DNA of 64,000 nt, taken from assembly GCA_040954595.2 (NCBI GenBank), contig CM082588.2, forward strand, positions 1,302,001-1,366,000. Reading direction: 5' to 3'. Position numbers and translations under genes: made by a program. Source of the DNA: Balanoglossus misakiensis. Lineage: Eukaryota; Hemichordata. The notes beneath the pieces are model-generated. The model was not told where the DNA came from. It saw only the letters and a list, made by a program, of their open reading frames with translations, and made no database searches. Within the stretch, counting starts at the first letter, position 1. Every line of letters starts with the position of its first letter. This document shows positions 34,981 through 44,713 of the stretch, one piece after another.

Positions 34981-36684
34981 CTATGCATTAAGGTTCAACA
35001 TTCTTGTCGCTTCTGTAGCCACCTCTTTGCGTTTAATTTTCCCTGTTCTGGTCAACGGAAATTTCTCGAAAAACAGGACATATTTGGGGTGTCTAACAAC
35101 ATCATAAATCTTAGCGGTAAAGTAATTCAAAAATTCACTTTCTGTAGCCGATTGATGTTTGTGAAGAACAACACACACGCAAAGCTCTTCAAGAAAATCT
35201 TCATCTGGGACACCGACGACTTGAACCTGTTTGATCTTTGGGTGCTGCTCAAATACCTGCTCCAATTCAGCAGGATATATGCTCACCCCTCTTTTGAGAA
35301 TCATTTCATCTTTTCGACCTAGAACCGTCAACACACCACTTTCATTCAGTTGCCCTACATCACCCGTAAGAAACCATCCATCTTCAGTCTTCACTCTCTT
35401 CGTTATATCTTCGTCTCCCAAATATCTTTTGAAAAGAAACGGGCTTCGGAAGCATATTTCACCAGAGGTGTTGATCGGGGTTATTTGACCAGTTGTTAAG
35501 TCAGAAATCTTAAGTTCACCATACGGTGCACACGAACCTGACGTCAATTCTCTCTCTTCTCGTACAGTGAGTTTGCGGAGTGCAATAGTCCCACACTCGG
35601 TGCTGGAGTAACAATGCTGTATATCACAAGAAAGTTTCTCAGACGCCTTATTTATGATCGTTGCATCTACACAACTCCCTGTGTAGATTACATACTTCAA
35701 GCTTCTGATATCAAATTTCTCCATGTGCGGGTAATCGCGGAGATATGTTAAGTCATTCAGATAAACCACCAATGTATTGCCCTTTTCAGCTTCTATTGCA
35801 TGTAATGAGCCCTCCATACTGATGGTATCTCGAAAGACAATTGTTGCGCCAAGGGTCAGCATTGCCCCTTCAATAAAGGTATGTGAACCAGTGGAGAACT
35901 TTTCAGAATGTGTAACCACCAATCTCTCGGACTGCCTCATGTCTGCTACTGTCCTCCCATACCCGTATTCCATATGTAATGCCGCTGCTTGAGGACGAAT
36001 ATGCGGTATACCGACTGCTTTCGGAAATCCTGTACTTCCAGATGTCAATACAACCATCGCAATGGAGTCAAGATCTGTAGCAGTCTTTGCGTTTTGTAAA
36101 AGTTCTTTTGCTTCATCGTTATCTCCAAGGTTCCTTATGTCACAGAGCTGCGTAATGGATGGGTGTTCCAATGATGTCATTGAAATGATGTGCCGTAAAG
36201 TAGGAAACTCTTCCAGAGTGTTTCCTTCCCATATTCCAGTCTTGAAGTTCGGGATAACATCAACCAAAGCTTGCAGTGGGTCTATATGAGTTAGTCCAAT
36301 CACAAGGGCTTGGCACTCCACCTTCTTCAACAAGTGACGCACATGTGCTGTAGATGTGAATGCAGGAATCCGCACAGATGTACACCCAGCCGTAATGATA
36401 GCAAGATCAGTAACCAACCATTGATAATTCTCACGATCCTGTGCCCAGATAGCAATATTATCTCTTGGTTTCAGCCCAAACTTCAGTATTCCAGCAGCAA
36501 GCTCGTTGACATCTCTGTGAAGTTCACCAAATGTCTTCCTGGTCCCGTCTTCCAAAAAGACCAAGGCTTCTCTGTCAGGGAACTGATCTGCAGCATCGTC
36601 TAGCAGATCAGCGACTGTTTTCCCTTGAAGAGGTGTTGCACATGTTTGATGGACGTAACTTCTTGTCAGTTTGCTCTGTGCCAT
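34981..36684 (-). CDS. Acyl-CoA synthetase (ACSF2-like), tandem copy B
   Basis: An intronless coding frame of 567 aa, the direct tandem twin of the gene at 32520-34223 (offset 2461 bp). The P-loop TSGSTGFPK, YSSTEC, GWFLTGD and Lys549 are all retained. The A8 hinge motif is altered: GRKDEMILKRGVSIYPAE, with the first Gly of the Gly-Gly pair replaced by Arg and the following Glu-Asn by Val-Ser. I count about 47 replacements between copies, more than half within residues 259-372, the substrate-pocket region, with another cluster at 76-86; long stretches between are identical. Its own 5' UTR intron is predicted at 36703-37063. The frame is open and not obviously decaying, so a changed substrate or a regulatory role is possible. 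Confidence 0.92.
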   Translation of the reverse strand: MAQSKLTRSYVHQTCATPLQGKTVADLLDDAADQFPDREALVFLEDGTRKTFGELHRDVNELAAGILKFGLKPRDNIAIWAQDRENYQWLVTDLAIITAGCTSVRIPAFTSTAHVRHLLKKVECQALVIGLTHIDPLQALVDVIPNFKTGIWEGNTLEEFPTLRHIISMTSLEHPSITQLCDIRNLGDNDEAKELLQNAKTATDLDSIAMVVLTSGSTGFPKAVGIPHIRPQAAALHMEYGYGRTVADMRQSERLVVTHSEKFSTGSHTFIEGAMLTLGATIVFRDTISMEGSLHAIEAEKGNTLVVYLNDLTYLRDYPHMEKFDIRSLKYVIYTGSCVDATIINKASEKLSCDIQHCYSSTECGTIALRKLTVREERELTSGSCAPYGELKISDLTTGQITPINTSGEICFRSPFLFKRYLGDEDITKRVKTEDGWFLTGDVGQLNESGVLTVLGRKDEMILKRGVSIYPAELEQVFEQHPKIKQVQVVGVPDEDFLEELCVCVVLHKHQSATESEFLNYFTAKIYDVVRHPKYVLFFEKFPLTRTGKIKRKEVATEATRMLNLNA

Positions 36685-37361
36685 GTTGATGTTCCTGTGT
36701 TTCTGTTGAGAGAAGATAGGACGTTTGAAATGTTACACGAAATCTCAATTTACAAACCTATTCTCGCAAGTAAGCAATATATTTCTGAGCTGTTGAGAGT
36801 GCCACGGGTGACTTCACTTTTCCCAGGCAGTGTCTCTCCGAGACTGTCGCCTTCATTACTCATGTATTGTGATAATGGCCTTATTGCAATTTGCTTATCA
36901 ACTCTCGAATGGAGGAAGTATTTCGCTCTCACCACAAAAATGGCTTTGACACATACACAAGCTGAAAAGGCACCATTCATTGGACGATCTAGGTTGTCCT
37001 TATTAAAATCACGAACTAGTCGCAAGTTTAATGTTAATTATGATCAAGTGAAAAGGTACTTACAACTTTATCCAATATCTGTATGCTGTAGACGTTGTTG
37101 AAGTAGCTCCTGTGGTGTGTGGGTGACGAACGTAGAACAGCTCGAAAGTGACGACACACCCAAATAGTTTTGGTCCTACGGGGTTATGTATGTGCGCATG
37201 TCCATTTTGTATTTGCGTGAGGTCGCCTGATGTATGGGCGACATGCAAGGCTGAATAAACGTGAAAAAATGTCTGTATAATTGAGGACATTCTCGTGACA
37301 CATGAAAAAAAACACGCACGACACACAAGTTAAAATTGTTGTAAAACTCTGTACCTATTAT
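36685..37361 (-). other. 5' UTR exon and intron of acyl-CoA synthetase copy B
   Basis: Acceptor CAACAG ends at 36703 and a donor (GTAAGT) begins at 37063. The upstream exon, with AGCTACTTCAACAACGTC-type sequence on the minus strand, extends to an unknown start before about 37330. It is strongly similar to 34224-34840. Confidence 0.55.
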
Positions 37362-37675
37362 AGTTTAATACAAAGTTTGCATATTGGTTAAAAATGGACA
37401 GGTTCTCATTGAAGAAGACCATGAGATTTAAATATATTCTGGTAATCCATTTTGTTTTAATCTCTTCGGAGGAAAAACGCCCGCAAAGTCAGCTGTTGGT
37501 TAATTGATTGATTGATTGATTGATTAATTTCTTCAAAAGTCGATGGAATTTGTCCTACGAATCATGTGCATCAATCGATCACTTGTGATAAATTACTTTC
37601 TATGCATTAAGGTTGAGCATTCTTGTCGGAAGCATATTTCACCAGAGGTGTTGATCGGGGTTATATGAATATTAG
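37362..37675 (-). pseudogene. Collapsed third copy of the acyl-CoA synthetase unit
   Basis: Positions 37362-37500 match the downstream flank of copy B's duplicate unit (34842-34975). Positions 37536-37628 match the 3' flank and last codons of copy A (32443-32548, including the stop region). At 37626-37628 the sequence jumps to GAAGCATATTTCACCAGAGG, which belongs about 440 bp further into the coding region (32988 in copy A). After about 35 bp similarity is lost. TCG at the junction occurs at both source sites, so a microhomology deletion explains it. An ATTGATTGATTG run (37503-37524) lies inside. Confidence 0.75.
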
Positions 37676-37971
37676 TGAGCTCCATCTGCATTTATTCATT
37701 CAGGTCCAGCTGATCGTGGACATATCGCAACTCATGATATCCTGTTCGAGCTGTAACTATTAATTATGAAGGTCGTGGAACCAAACTGGCTCACAGGCGT
37801 AAGTCGATTAAACTCCGCCTTACGGTAGCTACCTATAAAGCCCCCCCCCCTCCCCCCCCCCATGTTCACAGAAAGCCAAATGTGCCCCCCGCCCCTGCTC
37901 AAATGGTTTTACCTTGTGACCTATCGAATGAGGTCACGGACTGCTAGGGATTGTGGGTAAAAGTTTTCAAT
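37676..37971. promoter_or_regulatory. Upstream region of GOPC with poly-C tract
   Basis: It holds a C-rich run interrupted by one T at about 37841-37861. Near the start codon, GGGATTGTGGG and TTTCAATATGGCTGCC (a YY1-like element spanning the GOPC start) suggest a TATA-less promoter. Inference from motifs only. Confidence 0.4.
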
Positions 37972-40900
37972 ATGGCTGCCATGCACTGGTTAGATCTTCT
38001 CGAAAAAGAATTCGACAAGGCGTTTGTTGACGTGGACTTGCTTCTGGGAGAGATTGACCCTGATCAATGTGAACTGACTTACGATGGAAGGCAGAAGATG
38101 ACAGCCTTGAGCGCTGCTTTTGCTCAGCTCTGTCACAAAGCTCAAACGATCTTCCAAAATAATGCCAAGTTGGAGGTGGGTGCGGAAATTATCAGTTTGT
38201 GACACGCAGGCAAACATTATTATTGTGATGTTGTAGCCGGTATCTTGATATAAATACACTTTATTCGTGTTAGTATTGCACTTTTACTACTCCTACACCC
38301 GTGACACAGTCTAGTAATAATTTGGAGCTCATGTCTTGTCCCATATCTATCTATCAATCAATCAATCATTGCATTGTAAGTGAATTTATTTCTCTCACCA
38401 GGCCCAGGTGATGAACCTGAGAACAGATCTGTGTGAAGTAAGGGCCACTAAGTCTGTCCTAGAGAAGGAATTACACAACCAGTTACTGCAGTTACACGCT
38501 GTACAGCTTCAGCTTCATGCCACGTCTGGACAAGTGGTGGACTCTGATTCTATCAAAGCTAAACTGGTATGTGCCTCACCGCCTCAGAATTTCACTCATC
38601 ACCCTAACCATGCGGACAGGTGTGTGTGTTCCTAGCGTTACACAGCCTCCACCAAAGGCTGTGGTGGAGGCCATGTAACACTAGGAACACACAGACCTGT
38701 ATGTAGGGCTACCATCACCCCACATGCGCGTAGCCTCATCGTATCCCCAGTTGATTCATTTGTGTTGAAAACTAGACATATTGTGTCAGTGTTTAGTTTC
38801 CATGCCCCCATCCAGTGATTTAAACATGTGTATTGGAACTAGGATAAAAGGGCTAATAAATTTTTGGATCACTTTTTATGAAGGAAAGTGAAATGGAGAC
38901 ATTTCAGAAGGACAACATGAAGGAGGCCATGTTGGACGCCGAAGTGAAAGAACTGAAGAAAGAGAATAGCGAATTACGCCAACAAATACTTGCATTGCAA
39001 GGAGAAGTGTACGGTGCCAGATTAGCTGCCAAATATCTGGATAAAGAGTTGGCAGGAAGGTGAGTAAAGTTGAGCTTTTGTCCCTATTGCAATGGTATCA
39101 GGATAGCTATTCCTTTGGATGTTAAAGGTATACGGTCACCTATACAAATTTAGCCACAGTTACCATGGTAAATCGAGATCTAACCAATCACAGATTTTCA
39201 GTGGGTGGCACACGCGAACATAAAGCGTTCTTTAGAACACTCAAATACGCCATTTCCACTATATATGTCGATATGTAAATTGGAGGTGACCGTATACCTT
39301 TAACCGCCCGGACTTTCTTCAAACCTGCTGCCTAGTGCTAGAGCTAGCATTTGGTTAAGGGTATGATGAGTGAACGTCCAATAGGTAACTGCCCCAACCA
39401 AAAACAGGGCTTGATGGTTTAAGTTCAGCTTTGTCTGTTTGTAACAGAATTCAACAGATACAGCTCCTTGGAAGAGATCTGCGGGGACCGGAGCATGATA
39501 AGCTGTGGAACCAGTTGGAAGCAGAGATACATTTACACAGACACAAGACAGTCATCCGTGCTTGCAGAGGCAGAGTTCATTCCAGGAAGAGACTACCCCA
39601 GCCACCGGGACATGTGAGTTTCACTGAATAATCTTGTCATAATTTTTCACCAGACAAATTCATGTATTGCTTTCATATATGTACTTTTCAGTGTTTAATA
39701 GATGCACTGACACTGTATGACTTATTGTCTTCTGACAGGCTGATGCTGCAAAGGTTAACAGAGGAATTGGCGAACTCAGAACTGTACACCTGGTGAAAGA
39801 ACCAGATGAAGGACTTGGAATGTCGATTACAGTGAGTGAAATAACTCCGTTATTCCTCACCCTAAAACATTACTTTTCAGATAAAAAATAACACCATTCC
39901 TAGAGTTGTTTTGATATATCAGAGATTGCTTGAAAATTCCTTGCTGTTCATTTTCAGTGTATACAGTTGTGTGTTTGTGTTTTTTCAGGGAGGTAAAGAA
40001 CATGGCGTACCAATTCTTATATCAGAGATCCACGAGGGACAGCCAGCAGATCGATGTAACGGTCTCTACATTGGCGATGCGATACTGTCTGTCAACGGTA
40101 TAGATTTGAGGCACGCTAAGCACGCTGAAGCAGTTGATATACTCTCCAGACAGGTGAGAAGTCATGGTGATTCTGATGTGTACAAAAGCAGCTGTCTATC
40201 CGTTTCCATATCACACTTTGCATTGTGTACAGAGTGCTTCTTTGCAATTTGATGACAACCATGTACTCTAGTATGGGGACACACTGCAGGAAGGCTAATC
40301 TGGAATTCTGTGCCAATAGAAATCTCCAAGTTGAAGTACACAATTTCGACAATAGCTTCTGACCCTATTGACTTTGTGTTTCCATCCAACCAGACTGGCG
40401 AGATCACCCTGGATGTGCAATTTGTTGCCCCGGATACAGACAGTGATGATGAGGAGGAAGAAGAGGAGTATGTGGATGATGGATCTGGTGTTAGGTAAGG
40501 ATAATACAACTCTCCCCCCCCCCCTCCCATGTTGCAGTGTTCATACCAGAAATGCACATTTTGAAAAATGTAGAATACATGAAGATTACAGCTGTGGTAG
40601 ATTGCCATAATTCTGTCATAGTCTAATGATCGGTTTATCGATGTTGTAGGTATGTCTACGGAGACCAAGAGGAGGAAGAAGAAGAGGAGGAGGAAGCAAT
40701 GAGTGAAGTCGGAGACAATCACCAATACAACGGAAACGCGCCCAGCACGCCACCGCTTCACGAAGGAAGGGCAATCATACCACAACAAAACACATCTCCG
40801 ATGAGAACCCCAAGCAACTCAGCGCCAGGAAGGGCACAGCAAGCGGGGTCGGCCGCAGAGTCGCCAAGACGGAGAGAGCTGCCGTCCGTGCCGAGGACCT

Positions 40901-41022
40901 CCATGAGTACACAGACACCCCCAGAGACTGTTGAACCAATGACGATAGGACAGTTGAATCCCAGCGCGTTGCAGTTGGATCAGTCGCCACATGGTGCAAG
41001 GGAGCTGTTTGTCAGTCACTGA
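37972..41022 (+). CDS. GOPC: Golgi-associated PDZ and coiled-coil protein, complete
   Basis: Eight exons, 37972-38175, 38402-38566, 38884-39059, 39448-39613, 39739-39831, 39989-40153, 40394-40494, 40650-41022, give 480 aa; phases close. It is a trans-Golgi scaffold (PIST/CAL) that steers membrane cargo such as CFTR by PDZ binding and binds golgin-160, syntaxin-6 and Beclin-1. N-terminal [19 protein letters not shown], then coiled coils at about 60-200 with [20 protein letters not shown] and [20 protein letters not shown], then a PDZ domain at about 250-340 with loop GLGMSITGG and [19 protein letters not shown]. These are nearly identical to vertebrate GOPC. The tail after VAPDTDSDD differs: it is longer and highly acidic (two Glu runs), then Pro/Ser/Thr-rich. 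The ATG at 37972 follows in-frame non-ATG sequence and matches the conserved [14 protein letters not shown] start. Confidence 0.97.
38616..38700 (+). repeat. Near-perfect 38-bp inverted repeat with a 9-nt loop
   Basis: The left arm at 38616-38653 (ACAGGTGTGTGTGTTCCTAG...) pairs with the right arm at 38663-38700 (...CTAGGAACACACAGACCTGT) with about four mismatches, and the loop is AAAGGCTGT. It lies in GOPC intron 2, 50 bp past the exon 2 donor. It could be a fold-back transposon or a microRNA-precursor-like hairpin of about 85 nt. Confidence 0.85.
39122..39303 (+). mobile_element. TTAA-flanked MITE, family A, copy 2 with perfect terminal inverted repeats
   Basis: TTAA at 39122-39125 and 39300-39303 flank an element beginning AGGTATACGGTCACCT and ending with its exact reverse complement, AGGTGACCGTATACCT. 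The interior shares TAGCCACAG, CCATGG and CCAATCACAGA blocks with 19319-19499. It is inserted in GOPC intron 3 and is noncoding, about 174 bp between flanks. Confidence 0.88.
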
Positions 41023-43030
41023 TTGGACTAAATCTCCCCCCTTGCCAGGTGCACTTCCCAGAGGCGTTCAGCTCTTGGTCACCATTGGTCGGAAATATTT
41101 TTCACATTTCTGTTTTGCGTTTTATTCTATTTCTACATATCAGCATCACATTGTCCTTGTGCTTATATCAGAATATCATCTGATTCTTGTTTGATAATGA
41201 AAATAATTCTGGCCAATGGGGAAGGCATGGGTCTCCCAAAGCTATATGAGAGTTACATTTCATTAACCAACATTCCTAAGTGACCGACATTAACAATATG
41301 GTTTCCAGTGCACATGTCTAATATGGTGTTTCACTCATTTACACTAAATCTATATGTATTGGTAGATCTCAAAGTACTGCATGTTTGTAGACTGTGATTG
41401 CCAGGTGTAATTCAGGTTTCCCCAGTCAGTATATTCCACTGTTTCCAAGGAGACCAACAACCAAAACATTTCCTATTTGGCATTGTGTGTAAAAACTATT
41501 GGATATAGTATTTTCACCAAGTAATATTGGTATTGATGAAAAAGGGCTCTCCAGTATGCTCATGCTGTGTAACCATACTTGGTGTGGTGCAACCAAGAAA
41601 AGAAAAGTTGAGTTTATTTATCTGAAAGTTCATTCATTTCTTGAAGAAATGTAAAAGAGAATAGATATATGAGTGACTTACTTATCCTGTTTATTCTATT
41701 TCATTCACCAAAAAAGGTATCCTGTGCATTATTTTCATATTTTTTTTTTCTGTTTTAAAAGCAAGTGATTTATGTGCCTTTATTCTGAAAATATGGATAA
41801 GATACCGAAGGGGTGAGAAATAAAATGTTGTACTGAAGTTAAAAATTGTCAATGTAACAGTTAACACAAGTTGGAATGCAATGTATGGAAAAAGTTTTTG
41901 AATAATGTGCAATATTTGTTTGTCAAATAGCTTTGTAACATTCTTACATAGAAATATAACCTTATTTTCAAGCTCACCAAAACAAGAATTATTGTTTGCA
42001 AAATTCATGTTCAAGTCACACAAGTATTCCTATAGGGATGAGTGTATGTTTTTGCTAACTTTCCAGCACTTCAATCACCATGACAATGTTTGAAATTTCA
42101 CTTCTTCATGATGTGTGGTCACAGTGTACAGTTTATTCATATGGTGTCAAGTGTAGTGCTTGTAAAATCTCCAAATTTTTGAAATCAATTTTCCTGGTTA
42201 AGGAGTTTAACGAGTTTTACAGATATGAGACTGTCATGTTTGGTGAGATGGGAAATGGTGAATTTTGTACTAAAGTTTTATCAAATAGTCTGCTTTATAT
42301 ACAGAGGTCATACTTTTTTCATTAACTTGTACTTTTTAAGGTTTCAAGGAGTTTGATTGGGAAGGAAGGTCTTCAGATATTGAAATGGTAAATGGAGATG
42401 TCTTCCAGGGTTGGCTGTATGACTTTAAAGATATTACGTTTCTTTTGGATAAATTTAGTTTTTTTACCAAATAAGAAAGGAACACATTGTTTTGTGGATT
42501 TTTTTCAGATGGATATTGGGCTTTGGGCCTGTGCATTTATATGACATTTAACACACAAGCTGTTATACTTTTCAAATTGATTCAGGGTGTTATAATTCCT
42601 TCATATTTGACCTCTACCATGTGTCAAATATATTTCAATCACTTATGAAATTCAAACTTAGGTGTAGCTTGAGACGTCTGGTGTAAGAAGCAAATGTATC
42701 TAAAAACAGTGCCCACTTTAGCCTAGATGTGAAAAGTTTTTTTTTTTTATTGAATGCCATCATTGTATTTGGAGATCACAAAAAGAAAATATTTTATTTA
42801 AATAATTTCTATTGCTGAATAAATTGCGTCTATTGGTGAGAGATTATTTATTTCAGAAAAGTTATGTAGAGCTTTATGATTAAGTATGTTGGCCATTTTT
42901 TTTCTCAGATGCAGTATTTGGAGATTAGTATATCTTTACTCCAAATCATGTAAATGGGAGTGTATCAGCAAGTGGTATTTTGCTGTTTATGTGATGTTCT
43001 TTCAGAATGGATAATAAATGGTGAAAAAGA
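41023..43030 (+). other. GOPC: GOPC 3' UTR
   Basis: AT-rich noncoding sequence ending near AATAAA at 43013-43018, about 2 kb in all. No inserted gene is seen. Short frames at 41691-42325 look random. Confidence 0.55.
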
Positions 43031-43199
43031 TGGAAAACTACCAATCATTCTTCTCCATTGATTGACTTTGTGTGTTCACTGTGTCCAGATTTGCTCATTT
43101 TAGAAAGCACACGCCTTATGGCTCACACACTACGTTTATACAGTCACTCCTGATTCTTTTGTTTTTATTGGCTGACATGACCTCAGCAAACCTTTGACC

Positions 43200-43318
43200 T
43201 TATTCAACTACCCAGAGTGCACTTCGGACAACAAAGTGACGTCACATTCCGCCATTTTGTCAAACGTCCGGTGTTCACCAGCACGTTGGATTTGTAAACC
43301 GTGAAGGATTTCGTCGAG
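43200..43318 (+). promoter_or_regulatory. HTATSF1: HTATSF1 promoter and probable 5' UTR exon
   Basis: A palindromic CRE, TGACGTCA, at 43237-43244 is followed by TTCCGCCATTTTGT, a YY1 site on the minus strand, and then a putative noncoding exon ending TTTCGTCGAG at 43318 before GTAAGAG. A downstream acceptor just before the start codon (GTGTAG, ending 44702) would complete a 5' UTR intron. Confidence 0.55.
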
Positions 43319-43797
43319 GTAAGAGCGAGAGTACGCTTGGAAGCATAGGCCAAGGATGTATACAGCAATGACCACTTGCGTTCTACACCTTACGAGGCAA
43401 ATGTGACCCCGTAGTTCAAAACTGCGACTGTGTACACACTGCTAAGTGTCTCCTCTGTCAGCCGGTTGCATGTTGCACGTGCATGCTGTGCTCAAGAATA
43501 TGCGCCTGTCTTGTGGCGGTGGTGAACGGTGACATCGATTGCACTTTCGTATTCCCCAAAACAGGAGGAGAATCCTCTTCTCTTTTAGTTTCCACAGGGA
43601 ACAGAGAAATCCGATTTTGGTGTAGACTGTAGGGTCTGGGTATTGTCAATATCATATGGAATTGGACATCACAACAAGTTCTTGTTGTTTCTTGCACATC
43701 GAAGAAAGTCCGGTCAAAGCGCTAAATTCGCGCAGCACTCTCGCTGACTGTTCCTGCTCGAATGAGCTACTGAACTTGAACCTCCTTCTGAGGATTA

Positions 43798-43966
43798 GTA
43801 ACTGAGGCGGTGATTGGGTTAAACAAGAGGGTAAATGTGATTGGTCATTGGTGAAAATGCAACCTCGTCCTCAGCCAATCTAATCTAAGTAACTAAGGCA
43901 GTGATTGGGTAAAACAAGAGAGTAAAAGCGATTGGTTGAAATGCAACCTCGTCCTCAGCCAATCTA
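43798..43966 (+). repeat. Two tandem ~90-bp direct repeats
   Basis: AGTAACTGAGGCGGTGATTG (43798) and AGTAACTAAGGCAGTGATTG (43888) begin two copies. Both contain AACAAGAG and end in GCAACCTCGTCCTCAGCCAA. They lie in the first intron of HTATSF1. Confidence 0.9.
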
Positions 43967-43997
43967 AACCCTGCTCAATGAGAGTATACCTTTCCAG

Positions 43998-44465
43998 CTT
44001 ATTGTTGTAAATAACAAAAGAACACAATCGTTTTTAAAAATAAACTTGAAGAATTCCACAATTTTTTTCAATCACACTGTTGATTGTAAATAATTAAAGA
44101 ACACATAGATGTTGCCTAATAAAATTGAAGAAAAACTGATCTGTTGTGTCAAGAACATTGTCGATATTGTTAATAATTATAAAATAACACATAATAAAAT
44201 TGAAGAATAAAACCTATGTCTTGGTAGTTCAATCATGTTGACGTTGAAAATAAAAATAATAATAAACATGTCTTGAAGAACACAACCAATTTTTTAATTC
44301 AATCACATTGTTGACAAATAATATAACCATAACATGTGTCTCATAACATTGAAGAAAACAGCCAATGTCTTTTATTTCAATCATGTTGATGTTGAATATA
44401 AAAGTAAGAAAACATGTCTAATGATATTGAAGAACACAACATTGTTGATGTAAAAATGAAGATTA
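43998..44465 (+). repeat. Degenerate minisatellite, about 65-85 bp period
   Basis: Irregular copies of a unit containing TTGAAGAACACAAC, an AATTCAATCA block and TGTTGA, separated by ATAATAAAA-like spacers, fill the 5' UTR intron up to 250 bp before the HTATSF1 start. Copies are too diverged for exact borders. Confidence 0.65.
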
Positions 44466-44713
44466 TAACCAGACTTCCATAACTATGAAAATGAACTATG
44501 CCGAAGGGGTTGTCAGACCAGAGATAAAGGTGGTCACGTAATCAGAATGACTCAATTTTTTGCTTAGTGCACAATATTATTCTCACAACCTACACCATCT
44601 TACATTCTAGGTCAACAAATTATCCCTCAAAACTCAACTATCAGAATAAACTGAAGCATCAGGACAGAAGGGATTGGGATTGTTGAGGCCCATGTCGTGT
44701 AGAGTACATAACT

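Noticed and set aside
34867-35322. Plus-strand 151-aa frame, with a near-copy at 32400-32861
   Set aside because: Antisense shadow of the acyl-CoA synthetase 3' coding ends; it is repeated only because the genes are duplicated.
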